From: Paenibacillus sp. MMS18-CY102
GTDB taxonomy: Bacteria > Bacillota > Bacilli > Paenibacillales > Paenibacillaceae
Direction of reading: 5' to 3'
Length of the DNA stretch: 64,000 nucleotides
Assembly (NCBI RefSeq): GCF_009789195.1
Contig: NZ_WSTC01000020.1
Span: 43,610 to 107,609 of the forward strand
The position numbers were made by a program, and so were the translations under genes. How positions within the stretch are numbered: position 1 is the first letter of the stretch; each line of letters begins with the position of its first letter. The notes under the pieces were generated by a model that had not been told where the DNA came from, searched no databases, and saw nothing but the letters and a program-made list of their open reading frames with translations. This document shows positions 1-9,092 of this stretch, piece after piece.

Positions 1-1168
1 AGAATACGTTACAGAAAAAGCTATCCACCGTGCCCTGTTCGCTGTTCATATATTTTAAGCATTGGAACAATAACAAAACTTCTACCGTGTTATACTCCCC
101 TGCATCTGGAATCAATGAATGAATAATATCACTATACGCTAGTTGTTTCCGCCAGCCTTCAGCCTTGGAATTCGCAGCAGTTCTAATCGATAAACTAAAT
201 TGTGACTTTAGCTGCTCGAACAAATTATTCAGTTCCACGCTTTTTTCCATTGGGAACTGTGTGCCTTCCACAATTTGCTGTAAATATTCCGTTATAATCG
301 TACTCGTTTGGTGAATTGTTTTATGATGCTTGGCGTAATAATCAAACAGCTTATCCTGGTTATCATCGGGCCGGCCATTGAGAAACTTGGCTAATAAAAT
401 TCGGACAACCCGCATGGCCTGGATATAAGGCAATAAACTATCATAGCCCTTTACAATTAACTGGTCATGCAAAGGCTCTGATCCACCTGAATTGGACATT
501 AGCTTGCGCCAAGTGAGATAGAAAGTCCCGCCTGCATTCAGATGCATATGGTTCTCCGCTACGCCGCGTTGCAGAATTTGATCGAGCTGTGTGTCTGAGA
601 GGTTAACGCCCCCGTGATAACCCCTCAAATAGAAATCTTGCTCCATCTTATTCTCGATCAAATACAGCAGCACCAATAGGTCCGTTGTAAACAACCGTTC
701 CATCGAGTTCCACATGACAACCTTATTAACGCCGCTGTATGGCCCTAGAAAAGCGTTCTCCTTTTCGCTTTCCCAGTATTTCAAAGAGATTTTGCCATTA
801 CGATGGGTAAGAAAAAACTTGCTTAGCTGTTTCAAATGGTCCAAATAAAATCGGCTCATCTGCTGGCCCTGTTTACTCAGGCTCTTTACTTTCTCAAATC
901 CAAAATACTTCTGGACTAACAGCTTTATTTCATCCAAGTTATGAATCGCATTGGTTGCATTTAACGATTGATAGAACGTGGAATAGAGCTTATGCTCGAT
1001 TTCTTTATGCTCTCTGCCTATGGGATCGCCGCTTTTTGCATATCCCTCAAGCGGGTCCATCCATAAATGTTCAGGGCCAATGGACATTTTGTGCTTCTTA
1101 TAAAAATTAAACTCAGTAAACGGGAGAACCATTAATCTGACGCGAAGATCCATCTTGTCCCGAAGCAT
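1..1168 (-). CDS. rdrB: RdrB-like adenosine deaminase (RADAR), truncated by window edge
   Basis: The frame is open for 389 codons from an ATG at 1168 to the window edge with no stop, so the 3' part is missing. An AGGAGGA ribosome binding site lies at 1174-1180, and the start is only 10 bases past the stop of the large ATPase gene, so the two are almost certainly co-transcribed. The protein has about 200 residues of N-terminal sequence I cannot assign, then an H-M-H motif (His207/His209, context AENHMHLNAGG). This looks like the first metal-binding HxH of the adenosine deaminase superfamily; the remaining metal and proton-relay residues would lie beyond the edge. A large divergent deaminase directly after a large P-loop ATPase is the layout of RADAR anti-phage systems, where RdrB acts on adenosine nucleotides. 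Assignment rests on motif and context. A metal-dependent hydrolase of another kind remains possible. Confidence 0.6.
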   Translation of the reverse strand, partial: MLRDKMDLRVRLMVLPFTEFNFYKKHKMSIGPEHLWMDPLEGYAKSGDPIGREHKEIEHKLYSTFYQSLNATNAIHNLDEIKLLVQKYFGFEKVKSLSKQGQQMSRFYLDHLKQLSKFFLTHRNGKISLKYWESEKENAFLGPYSGVNKVVMWNSMERLFTTDLLVLLYLIENKMEQDFYLRGYHGGVNLSDTQLDQILQRGVAENHMHLNAGGTFYLTWRKLMSNSGGSEPLHDQLIVKGYDSLLPYIQAMRVVRILLAKFLNGRPDDNQDKLFDYYAKHHKTIHQTSTIITEYLQQIVEGTQFPMEKSVELNNLFEQLKSQFSLSIRTAANSKAEGWRKQLAYSDIIHSLIPDAGEYNTVEVLLLFQCLKYMNSEQGTVDSFFCNVF

Positions 1169-1178
1169 TACGATCCTC

Positions 1179-4100
1179 CTAATTCAATTGCTTCTCTACA
1201 AACCGAATAAAGCTCGGCTTAACATCAAACATGCCGTATTTGGCTAACTCTCGATCGATTGCTGTACGCACTCGATTGTAGAAACTCTCTTCACCAAACG
1301 ACTGAAGCTCATAAGCTGTCTTCAGCATAATGTACAATTCCGCATGTTTGCTGATGCATAGCTTAAATCCCTTTCTTCTAATCATTTCTTGCGTATAGTC
1401 ATCTTCCGGCTCCTCATACTCTGTACTAGCTCGTCTCAGAATATCCAATTGTAACCCAATATCTTCTTTAGCACGCGAGGACAAGAACGGCATATTCCGA
1501 TTGTGGTCGATAACGAGTTTTTCTAAGGTATCAAGGTAGTCCTCGAAAGCAGACTCCTCAATTAGATTGTCCTCATTCAAATCATCCACCAATTCCTCGA
1601 TAAGGGAATCGATCGACTTGCTAATATCCTTCTTTCTAATTGCCTTTAAAGCCTCAGCTTCCGCTACGCTGACCTCTCGATATTTAACCAAGTATTCTTT
1701 GGTCTGTTCAATCAACGCTTCAAATATTTTCAATAGTTCGGGGTAACTTGCATCATCCACCTGTTTCCCTTTGCCTGGCATAACCCCTCTAACTTGTTCA
1801 CTAAGAGAAGCCGTCACCAGATTAGCGAACTCTTCTACTAATTCCTTCTCCGAGCCTCTTGCAACTTTCAGGTCTTCCTCATTCATCTTCAAATTGCTAG
1901 ACATGATTTCCTTCGTACGAAGCAAATGTTCTTTTCTGTTATGGACGGCATTCAATTGCTCCTCGATTTGATCAATCTCATCTTGGCGTGACTTAAAATC
2001 TAGCGGCATATATTTCCGTAAAAGGCGTATCGACTGCTGTGCATTAAAGTATGATGCGATAATCGCCCTTACAGAATTATTCAAATCCACACTTTTATTT
2101 ATTAAAACGAATGGTTTAGGCTCAGCCTCAAAATCAAGCTTTTGTTGCCCTTGAAGCTCAAGAATCTCCTTTAATTGGTCTGGATCATAGGTGTATGTTG
2201 TATGGGAATTTTCAAATCTCTCACGATCTTTTTCAAATGAAGCAGTCATCAATTGGCCAGTTAAATTGTTCCAATCTGGTTCATTTCGATCCAGATCGCT
2301 TTGATATTGCTTAATTCGCTCTTCGATAGCTCTACGCCTAGAAATAAGTGCATTTATCTCCCCCGAATTGAGACCTCCCAACTCGTCATTTATGCGCGCA
2401 AGGCTCTGTTGCAATCCATCGATTTGAGCTTCAACTTCCTTCAAGCTATTCGTAACGTCCTGCATTCGATTCGATATTTGATACCGGCTAATCTTAAGAT
2501 TGATTTCTTTCTCTTTCGAAGATGTTGCTTTGTTCGTACGCAACTGGGCGACCTGCTTTTTAATTAAAGCATGCAGTTCAGCAGGAGCAGGAGCAGAAAT
2601 TCGGCGCAGATTTTCAAGTGAAAATGTATTGATTAAATTGTATCTGGATATATAAAATATCTCTGAATATTTCATACTATTTCCAGTAATATTCTCCAAA
2701 TGTTCCTTCACCCACTTCGGATCCGTGTCATAGCTATCTTGAAGGATCTGCCATAACGTAGCCACATCATCACAGCTGATCGCTTGATAAAACGTTTCCT
2801 CTTTAGCCGAATGGGTTTCATCCTCAAACAACTGCTTAATATCTTCCAAACTTAACTTTGAAGTGACTCGCGAAAACAAAACTGTAGCTTCTGCATTGCT
2901 TACTTCAGGGAACAGGTCACAATTATCATTTAAAAGATTAAAGGCATCTGCCAGCTTACTCTCCGTGCCTCTTCTGATATATTCAATCTCTAACCCCGCA
3001 AGCATGCGAACCACAAAATCAACAAAGAGCTGCAACGTAATGAGCGTTTCCGCGCGGCCAGTATACGACCGACCCTCCATCAACCGATTCAGCTCGGTAT
3101 AATCGACAATCGTTACGCCTGCTTCGTACATGATCGTTTTATCCAGCACGGATTTATAATCACTTAGTTGCCATGAAGAATGGATTAATACCGACATAAA
3201 CTGTTGGATATCGCTTATCGTCCACTCTTTGTCCCGCTTCTGATACAAGAAATAATACGGATTAATAAGGCCCCGCGGATTATCATCGAAGAACCGGTAG
3301 TAAACACTGAGCAGTTCGGAGTTGGAGTCATCAAAAAGCTTCGTCGAATTCGGACCCAAGACGATCGACTGCATCACATCCTGAAGCGTCACATCGTGTT
3401 CCTCTTGGCCCTCCTCAAGTACAACCGGATAAAAGAACTTCCCCTTGTTCGCCACTTTGCTCATCTCGAATCGGAAGGAAGGCGGCAACACCTTTTTTAA
3501 AAATTCCTGGCTGCGGGATTTTCGCATCATAATCGCTGAATCTTCTCTTGCATCTTCATCCGCATCTGGAATCATGCCAGTAATAAAGGAGGTTTTATAG
3601 TGCCTGCTGTCTATGTTCTCCTTCTCTAGAAAATGAATCGTCATCATTTCAGAGAATACGCGGTACTCACCAGTAACGAGCACTACGATATTGGCATGAG
3701 ATAGGAAGCCCAATATTAAGTTCAACACTTCTGGGCATCGCTCTGCGCTAATATCAACATCATCAAAGAATATGAACAGCAGCGCTTCTTCGGCAGAGTC
3801 GCCTGTTTTACGTTTAAATTTTACAATCTCATCAATGAACTTCTTAAACTCTTCTTGAAACGTCCGGTCCGAATGGGCAAATTCCCGATTATCAACGATA
3901 TATTCCGCCATGCCGTCGTCTTTGTTCTGGATTCGCTTGTAATATTGTTCCTTGCGGAACAGATAGGAGGTTTGCAGCCGAAAATACTGTTGCTCCAGCT
4001 CGGTCCGCTCTTTGCGAATGCACATCTTAAACACTTCATCCTCGAATTGCTGGGTTTGTCGGCAATGGTTCTCATATTGTTTTTTCAAAATTTGAATTTG

Positions 4101-4442
4101 ATTTTCCAAACAATCCAATAACCATCCCATCGCATCACTAGCCGAGCTCATGCGCTCAGGAACAATCAATGGAAGTACAATATCATGCTGATTGGATTCT
4201 AGCCGTTTCCTAACTGTATGCATAATGGAGGTTTTGCCGGAGCCTCGACCGCCAAGGATCGAAATGACATTGTTAGCGCTTCGCTCTTCCCCGTCTGACG
4301 CTTTCGCTTCCCGACGAAACGACTGTATAAGTTCATGAATATTATCATAGGTGGGCAGCAACACTTTGGCTTGCTCATCCGTCAAAATGCGATCCCCTAT
4401 TTTTACTGTTTTGTTTTTTTTATCATCTGGCAACGAAATCAA
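1179..4442 (-). CDS. rdrA: RdrA-like P-loop ATPase (RADAR anti-phage system)
   Basis: A 1087-residue NTPase. The Walker A is GGRGSGKTS at residues 64-72, a Walker B-like FIFFDDVD lies near 224-231, and a sensor-like hydrophobic strand ending VTGE lies near 252-259. Long charged coiled-coil stretches follow at about 640-770 and 850-910. The rest has no domain I recognise. The first codon is TTG; a GGGGG tract sits directly before it, so a second TTG at codon 4 (better spaced, about 10 bases) may be the real start. The gene is followed after 10 bases by a deaminase-like gene. In known RADAR systems RdrA is a large ATPase that assembles with the deaminase RdrB; this pair fits that layout. Base composition is clearly AT-richer than the lipid and amino acid clusters, consistent with an acquired defence module. 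Another STAND-type ATPase is the alternative. Confidence 0.6.
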   Translation of the reverse strand: MISLPDDKKNKTVKIGDRILTDEQAKVLLPTYDNIHELIQSFRREAKASDGEERSANNVISILGGRGSGKTSIMHTVRKRLESNQHDIVLPLIVPERMSSASDAMGWLLDCLENQIQILKKQYENHCRQTQQFEDEVFKMCIRKERTELEQQYFRLQTSYLFRKEQYYKRIQNKDDGMAEYIVDNREFAHSDRTFQEEFKKFIDEIVKFKRKTGDSAEEALLFIFFDDVDISAERCPEVLNLILGFLSHANIVVLVTGEYRVFSEMMTIHFLEKENIDSRHYKTSFITGMIPDADEDAREDSAIMMRKSRSQEFLKKVLPPSFRFEMSKVANKGKFFYPVVLEEGQEEHDVTLQDVMQSIVLGPNSTKLFDDSNSELLSVYYRFFDDNPRGLINPYYFLYQKRDKEWTISDIQQFMSVLIHSSWQLSDYKSVLDKTIMYEAGVTIVDYTELNRLMEGRSYTGRAETLITLQLFVDFVVRMLAGLEIEYIRRGTESKLADAFNLLNDNCDLFPEVSNAEATVLFSRVTSKLSLEDIKQLFEDETHSAKEETFYQAISCDDVATLWQILQDSYDTDPKWVKEHLENITGNSMKYSEIFYISRYNLINTFSLENLRRISAPAPAELHALIKKQVAQLRTNKATSSKEKEINLKISRYQISNRMQDVTNSLKEVEAQIDGLQQSLARINDELGGLNSGEINALISRRRAIEERIKQYQSDLDRNEPDWNNLTGQLMTASFEKDRERFENSHTTYTYDPDQLKEILELQGQQKLDFEAEPKPFVLINKSVDLNNSVRAIIASYFNAQQSIRLLRKYMPLDFKSRQDEIDQIEEQLNAVHNRKEHLLRTKEIMSSNLKMNEEDLKVARGSEKELVEEFANLVTASLSEQVRGVMPGKGKQVDDASYPELLKIFEALIEQTKEYLVKYREVSVAEAEALKAIRKKDISKSIDSLIEELVDDLNEDNLIEESAFEDYLDTLEKLVIDHNRNMPFLSSRAKEDIGLQLDILRRASTEYEEPEDDYTQEMIRRKGFKLCISKHAELYIMLKTAYELQSFGEESFYNRVRTAIDRELAKYGMFDVKPSFIRFVEKQLN

Positions 4443-4600
4443 ACCCCCTTGGTTTACTTTTCAATCATTTATCATAATATACCATTAATGTGTGACGTAA
4501 TGGAGCATAATTCGACAGCATTTGCATCCGAGCAGAACGTAACATCCTTGTCTTTTCGATGCCTTCATCATAAAATAATGCGATGGAAAGGATGACACTC

Positions 4601-5722
4601 ATGAAAATTATTGTCATTGGCGCGGGAATTGCAGGAGCCTCGACCGCTTACCACTTGGCCAAGCAAGGGGCTGATGTCCTGATCGTCGATCGGCAAGACG
4701 AAGGACAAGCTACCGATGCAGCAGCCGGCATTATTTGCCCATGGCTGTCGCAGCGTCGCAATCAGGCTTGGTATCGGATTGCGAGAGCCGGCGCACATTA
4801 TTATCCAGCACTCATTGAACAGCTTGAACGCGAAGGGGAAACCGAAACGGGCTATGCCAAGGTCGGAGCGCTGAGCATCCACATGGACCCAGACAAAATT
4901 GGCCAGATGGAAGAACGGGCTTACAAGCGTAAAATAGATGCGCCGGAAATTGGCGAGATTACCCGCACTGATTGTAGCAGGACTCGCGAGCTCTTCCCGC
5001 TTCTTGCAGAAGAGTATGCCTCCCTGCATATTAGCGGGGCAGCCCGCGTTGATGGCCGGGCACTACGGGATGCTTTGCTTCGATCGGCGCAAAGGAATGG
5101 GGCTGAGCTCTTTTATGGGGATGCTGCACTCGAATTTGTTGCCAATCGAGTAACGGGCGTTACGATTGAAGGAACAAGCTATCCTGCTGACGCCGTGATC
5201 GTATGTGCGGGCGCTTGGGCGGGGGAGCTATTGCAGCCATTGGGCATTGATTTTAAGGTGAGGTACCAGAAAGCGCAAATCATGCATTTGCAGGTTCCAA
5301 ATTCCGCACAACATACAGGCGAATGGCCGGTCGTCATGCCGCCTTCCGATCAATATTTGCTCGCCTTCGAGCAGCAGAAGATCGTAATTGGCGCGACACA
5401 CGAAAATGATATTGAAGGCTATGATACGCGGATTACGCCAGGCGGCATGTACGAGATTTTGAACAAATGCCTGGCCTTCGCGCCTGCTCTTGCCGATAGC
5501 ACTTTTCAAGAAGTACGGGTAGGATTCCGCCCCTTTACAGCCGATTTCCTTCCGGTCATTGGCGCCATGCCCAATTGGGAAGGGCTTCTTGCCGTCAACG
5601 GCCTTGGTGCGTCCGGCCTAACGATGGGCCCATATATCGGAAGCCAATTGGCAAAGTTAGCGTTAAGAATGGAAGTCGATATCGATTTAGCTGACTATGG
5701 CATTCATAAGGCGTTAGGTTAA
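4601..5722 (+). CDS. FAD-dependent oxidoreductase, DadA/glycine oxidase type
   Basis: A 373-residue protein of the D-amino-acid dehydrogenase/glycine oxidase (DAO) family, expected to oxidise an amino acid or similar amine with FAD. The N-terminus is a Rossmann dinucleotide-binding strand, VIGAGIAGASTAYHLAKQG, followed by an acidic strand end (VDR). The C-terminus carries the family's second FAD contact region (GFRPFTADFLPVIG, then NGLGASGLTMGP). No signal peptide or membrane segment is visible. I chose the ATG at 4601 because AAAGGA sits 8 bases before it; an in-frame ATG at 4583 has no clear site. It stands alone, opposite in direction to the ATPase gene on its left, and ends at a strong terminator. 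The substrate cannot be told from sequence. Confidence 0.85.
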   Translation: MKIIVIGAGIAGASTAYHLAKQGADVLIVDRQDEGQATDAAAGIICPWLSQRRNQAWYRIARAGAHYYPALIEQLEREGETETGYAKVGALSIHMDPDKIGQMEERAYKRKIDAPEIGEITRTDCSRTRELFPLLAEEYASLHISGAARVDGRALRDALLRSAQRNGAELFYGDAALEFVANRVTGVTIEGTSYPADAVIVCAGAWAGELLQPLGIDFKVRYQKAQIMHLQVPNSAQHTGEWPVVMPPSDQYLLAFEQQKIVIGATHENDIEGYDTRITPGGMYEILNKCLAFAPALADSTFQEVRVGFRPFTADFLPVIGAMPNWEGLLAVNGLGASGLTMGPYIGSQLAKLALRMEVDIDLADYGIHKALG

Positions 5723-5743
5723 CCCACTTAATAAAAACAGCAA

Positions 5744-5787
5744 AGGGTGTCCCACTAGCCATTACGGCTGGGGACACCCCTATTTTT
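5744..5787 (+). terminator. Rho-independent terminator after FAD oxidoreductase
   Basis: GGGTGTCCC pairs with GGGACACCC, with an inner AGCC/GGCT pair, followed by ATTTTT. It closes the oxidoreductase gene and lies between it and the convergent MbtH gene. Confidence 0.85.
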
Positions 5788-5831
5788 ACGCTGCAGCGGT
5801 TGGTGAATGAGGAAATAAGGATGCATCATTG

Positions 5832-6059
5832 CTATGAGTTATTAAACTCCTCCATCTTCTTTCTTAAGCTAAGTGGGCGCATGTCGATCCAGACCTCTTC
5901 AATATAAGCTAGGCATTCGGCTTTGGTCCCCACTTTCCCAGCATCATTCCAACCTAACGCATTCTCGCGTGAAGCCGGCCAAATCGAGTACTGCTCTTCG
6001 TGATTCACAATTACCTTGTAGATGCTGCGATCTTCCTCGTCGAAATAATCGTTTGCCAT
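5832..6059 (-). CDS. MbtH family protein (orphan)
   Basis: A 75-residue MbtH-like protein. Family hallmarks are all present: an N-terminal acidic DYFDEED, SIWP with its conserved Trp, GW, and the C-terminal block [19 protein letters not shown]. MbtH proteins bind adenylation domains of non-ribosomal peptide synthetases and support their folding or activity. The start at 6059 follows GAGGTGG with good spacing; an in-frame ATG further upstream would add 15 non-conserved residues. No NRPS or adenylation domain occurs anywhere in this window, so it must act on a synthetase encoded elsewhere or be a remnant of a lost cluster. It is flanked by a housekeeping gene (L25) and the oxidoreductase. Confidence 0.93.
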   Translation of the reverse strand: MANDYFDEEDRSIYKVIVNHEEQYSIWPASRENALGWNDAGKVGTKAECLAYIEEVWIDMRPLSLRKKMEEFNNS

Positions 6060-6185
6060 ATCCTGAACCACCTCACCTAAAATTTGTCGTCCGGCGCTCA
6101 TCATCTGTCAATAATTGGATCGTTCATTTTCATGGTAAGCCTATGTATGGATGCCGTCAATCCATCATTCGGTTTATCAATAACA

Positions 6186-6209
6186 AAAAAAGGCTGCCGA
6201 AGCAGCCCC
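6186..6209 (-). terminator. Rho-independent terminator of the L25/Ctc gene
   Basis: On the minus strand GGCTGC-TTCG-GCAGCC with a stable tetraloop is followed by seven T. It lies 24 bases beyond the L25 stop. Confidence 0.9.
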
Positions 6210-6232
6210 GCCATAACGCATTTCCGCTCTGA

Positions 6233-6916
6233 TTAGCTTCCGCCAACCTGAGCCGGCTGCCCACCGGCACCCGTCTTCACTTCCTGCATCTTCGCTTCCT
6301 TCGATCGAGCTTCCGCTTCATGCGTTTCAACCGCTTGGGCTTCCGCTTCCTCAGCAGACAGTTCCTTCTGCGGCGCAAGAATGGTCACAACGACAAGCTC
6401 TGCGTCAGAACGGGCCGTAACGCCTGCCGGAAGCTTCAAGTCGCTGACGAGCAAATTTTCGCCGATGCCAAGTGAAGTGACATTAACGTCAATCACTTCT
6501 GGCAGCACGTTAGGCAAACATTCAATCTCAAGCTCATGCAGCATCAACGTTAGAATGCCGCCTTCCCGAGTGCCTGTGCTGTCACCAACTACTTCTAAAC
6601 GGACATGCGTCTTCAGCTTTTCATTCATATTAATCTGATGCAGATCGATATGAACTACTTGATGGGACAGCGGATCACGCTGTACCTCAGATATAACGAC
6701 AGCCTCTGTCAAACCGCCTGGAATCGCCACGTTCAGCACAGCGTTCGGATGTGAACGAAGCAGCGGCAGCAGCTCACGCTCAGCTAATGCAATTGGCGTT
6801 GGCGCTGATAAGCTTGAGCCATATACGACGCCAGGCACCTTGCCCTGCTTGCGCAATTCACGAAGCTCATGCTTCGTACGGGTTGTTCTAGCTTCAACTG
6901 CCAATGATATGCCCAC
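6233..6916 (-). CDS. rplY: 50S ribosomal protein L25 / general stress protein Ctc
   Basis: A 227-residue L25 of the long Ctc (TL5) type that binds 5S rRNA. The N-terminal domain shows the typical ALAVEARTxxxK...LRKxGKVPGVVYG pattern, here SLAVEARTTRTKHELRELR and KVPGVVYG. It is followed by the C-terminal beta domain (VIDVNVTSLGIGENLLVSDL, LPAGV). A charged, low-complexity Ala/Glu-rich tail of about 45 residues follows. The start codon is GTG, preceded by AAGGAGG at good spacing. In Bacillus, ctc is a general-stress gene; I could not find a convincing sigma-B promoter here. It is transcribed alone and ends at a clear terminator. Confidence 0.95.
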   Translation of the reverse strand: MGISLAVEARTTRTKHELRELRKQGKVPGVVYGSSLSAPTPIALAERELLPLLRSHPNAVLNVAIPGGLTEAVVISEVQRDPLSHQVVHIDLHQINMNEKLKTHVRLEVVGDSTGTREGGILTLMLHELEIECLPNVLPEVIDVNVTSLGIGENLLVSDLKLPAGVTARSDAELVVVTILAPQKELSAEEAEAQAVETHEAEARSKEAKMQEVKTGAGGQPAQVGGS

Positions 6917-7077
6917 TTCGGAATCCTCCTTAACAAGACCGCGCCCTAAAGGCTTGCAGCCGATTCCCCGTTAGGCTTGCCTAATGTTTTGAAAAATAAT
7001 CAAGCTTGGCATGATTCGATAAATCAACAATTTAGGTGCAGAATGGGGATGTGACGATCAAAATCCCGCATCCTTTT

Positions 7078-7644
7078 TTAGTTTAATCGTATCGCCTTCT
7101 TGCCTTCTACTGTGTCGAATTCAATCGTTGACTCGTTGAGCCAATGAGGCTGATTCAGTTCTCCACTTTCACCTGATAGTGGATTCACGTTTAAATTGAA
7201 ATCTTGCTTTTCGAGATGTTTTATTAATAGCCCTGCACCATTTACTTTCTTATAAAACTGATAAATATATAAGCTTTTGCCCGAAGCCACCCGTTTTTTT
7301 ATAACTAACGCTTCCGTTTGTCGCGGGGATTCAATCACTTCATAGGTCCAATCCGAGGTGATCGATAGGCCTACATACAACAACCAAGTCCCACTAAAAA
7401 ATACACACGCAATTATCATGGATACCATGAAATAGAGTGGCTTGGGCATTTTCGAAAAAAGCCCCAGACCAAATAACAATACGCCATGCATTACGATTAA
7501 CGCGATGTAAATGGAAGGCTTCATGCAGATGAATGCATAGTCGAAACTATGTATTAAAACTAGCGCTATATCGATACTAAGTAACAATAATAAAAGGCGG
7601 ATAATCATTTTTTTTGCGATGTTAGTCGAGCGTGAAGCGTCCAT
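7078..7644 (-). CDS. Small membrane protein of unknown function
   Basis: A 188-residue protein not recognised by family. The N-terminal 100 residues hold about four hydrophobic segments (starting near residues 13, 45, 68 and 82), predicting an integral membrane protein. The C-terminal part (SPRQTEALVIKKRV to the end) is soluble and mixed, with YIYQFYKKVNG and a closing acidic strand IEFDTVEGKK. A GGAGGAGG site lies 12 bases before the ATG, rather far, and a TATAAT at about 40 bases upstream is a plausible -10. The gene stands alone between the L25 gene and the divergent asnA. Nothing in the context suggests a role. Confidence 0.7.
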   Translation of the reverse strand: MDASRSTNIAKKMIIRLLLLLLSIDIALVLIHSFDYAFICMKPSIYIALIVMHGVLLFGLGLFSKMPKPLYFMVSMIIACVFFSGTWLLYVGLSITSDWTYEVIESPRQTEALVIKKRVASGKSLYIYQFYKKVNGAGLLIKHLEKQDFNLNVNPLSGESGELNQPHWLNESTIEFDTVEGKKAIRLN

Positions 7645-7829
7645 AAGGTTAACATGCCTCCTCCAAATCTTTCCTAATTATAGACGAATTGTATAGTGGA
7701 ATAGTTTGAGTAGTTCTACATTTTATTAATATTGGATGAATTACACTTTTATTAATTGTATCGCAACATTTGTTAGGCGGGATACGTTCATTCTATGTAA
7801 CATTTGAAGAAAAATAAAGTGAACACAAC

Positions 7830-7877
7830 AAAATACACGGTACGGATGAAAACCAACTTCAGCCTGCCGTGTATTTT
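7830..7877 (+). terminator. Terminator-like 11-bp inverted repeat upstream of asnA
   Basis: A perfect 11-bp inverted repeat (AAAATACACGG at 7830-7840 and CCGTGTATTTT at 7867-7877) with a 26-base spacer, followed by CTTT. It lies upstream of the asnA promoter. It may insulate asnA from upstream transcription or be an operator; no gene ends directly before it on this strand. Confidence 0.4.
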
Positions 7878-7914
7878 CTTTATGTGAACAAACAATATAT
7901 CCACGTCACAATAG

Positions 7915-7943
7915 TTTACATCTCTATAAGCCTCTGATACAAT
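7915..7943 (+). promoter_or_regulatory. Sigma-A promoter of asnA
   Basis: TTTACA (7915-7920) and TACAAT (7938-7943) with exactly 17 bases between them, each one base from consensus. The predicted start lies about 30 bases before the asnA start codon, leaving no room for a T-box leader. Confidence 0.8.
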
Positions 7944-7982
7944 CAGAGTGAAAAAATACTATATAATGGAAAGAGGTAGATT

Positions 7983-9008
7983 ATGAATCATTCGGTTTCC
8001 TTCTCTGAAATCGATTACAGTAGTTCCGTTAATAAACTTAATGTTAAAGAGACTTACTCCGCCATGCATCACCTTAAACAAACCTTTGAACAACAATTAT
8101 CCTCCGCTTTAAACTTAACGCATGTCGAAGCCCCTCTGATTGTATTTTCTGGAACCGGCGTAAACGATAATCTCAATGGCTCCGAATCGCCTGTCCGCTT
8201 TACAGCTAGCGATATTGGCGAGCAATCGATTGAAATTGTCCATTCTTTAGCCAAATGGAAACGTATGGCGCTGCAGCGCAGCGGATTTTCGAATGGCGAA
8301 GGCCTTTTCACCCGCATGAACGCCATTCGGCGTGATGAAATTCTTGATGACCACCACTCCATTTATGTAGACCAATGGGACTGGGAACGCGTTATCTCCC
8401 ATGAGGAACGTACATTTGACACGCTTCGCCAAACCGTCGAATCGATCTATAACGCGATCAAAAATACCGAGCAATCCATCAACGAACGATACGCTTGCTT
8501 CAATAAGAAGCTTCCAGACCAAATTACGTTCATCACGTCGCAGCAATTAGAAGACGAATACCCGAATTTAACTCCCAAAGAACGCGAGCATGAGGCTGCC
8601 CTCCAATATGGCGCAGTATTCGTGATGCAAATCGGTGGATTGCTGCGGTCGGGCATTCGTCACGACGGGCGTTCGCCTGACTATGACGATTGGAATTTGA
8701 ACGGCGACATTATCGTCTGGAACCCCGTTCTGCAGTCCGCCTTCGAATTGTCCTCGATGGGCATCCGCGTTGATGAAGCGTCATTGGAATTGCAATTAAG
8801 CTTATCCGGTTGCGAAGACCGTAAGGAATTGGCGTTCCATCAAGCATTATTGGCAGGCCAATTGCCATACACAATAGGCGGCGGCATCGGCCAGTCGCGC
8901 CTATGCATGTTCTTGCTTGAAAAGTCCCACATTGGACAAGTGCAAGCTTCTGTATGGCCTGAACGGATTTTGGCTGAATACAATGCGTCAGGCGCAACGC
9001 TTCTGTAG
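7983..9008 (+). CDS. asnA: Aspartate--ammonia ligase (asparagine synthetase A)
   Basis: A 341-residue AsnA, a class II aminoacyl-tRNA-synthetase-like enzyme making asparagine from aspartate, ammonia and ATP in the cytosol. Recognisable blocks are VEAPLIVFSGTGVNDNLNG, ALQRSGFSNGEGLFTRMNA, IYVDQWDWERVI, and the C-terminal LPYTIGGGIGQSRLCMFLL. The last block carries the class II motif 3 arginine. Length matches the family (about 330). AAGAGGT precedes the ATG. The gene has its own near-consensus promoter and its own terminator, so it is a single transcription unit. Confidence 0.95.
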   Translation: MNHSVSFSEIDYSSSVNKLNVKETYSAMHHLKQTFEQQLSSALNLTHVEAPLIVFSGTGVNDNLNGSESPVRFTASDIGEQSIEIVHSLAKWKRMALQRSGFSNGEGLFTRMNAIRRDEILDDHHSIYVDQWDWERVISHEERTFDTLRQTVESIYNAIKNTEQSINERYACFNKKLPDQITFITSQQLEDEYPNLTPKEREHEAALQYGAVFVMQIGGLLRSGIRHDGRSPDYDDWNLNGDIIVWNPVLQSAFELSSMGIRVDEASLELQLSLSGCEDRKELAFHQALLAGQLPYTIGGGIGQSRLCMFLLEKSHIGQVQASVWPERILAEYNASGATLL

Positions 9009-9037
9009 CCTGTCTGGCATTATAACGTCATCTACAT

Positions 9038-9080
9038 AAAATGCCTTGGTTCTGTATGCAACAGAACCAAGGCATTTTTT
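9038..9080. terminator. Bidirectional terminator between asnA and serine hydrolase
   Basis: A 16-bp perfect stem (AATGCCTTGGTTCTGT with its complement) and a 6-base loop, flanked by an A-run on the left and TTTTTT on the right. It can terminate both convergent genes. Confidence 0.9.
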
Positions 9081-9092
9081 AAATTAGCGGCC

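Noticed and set aside
4568..5029. 153-residue minus-strand frame opposite the FAD oxidoreductase
   Set aside because: It is fully inside a gene with clear Rossmann and DAO motifs; no binding site and no recognisable family.
7040..7082. Terminator after the small membrane protein
   Set aside because: The imperfect stem (GAATGGGGAT with ATCCCGCATCC) has its T-run on the plus strand, where no gene ends, and none on the minus strand where the membrane protein gene ends.
7645..7982. Possible T-box (asparagine) riboswitch before asnA
   Set aside because: The near-consensus promoter at 7915-7943 leaves only about 30 bases of leader, and no T-box sequence is present upstream. The inverted repeat at 7830-7877 lies before the promoter.
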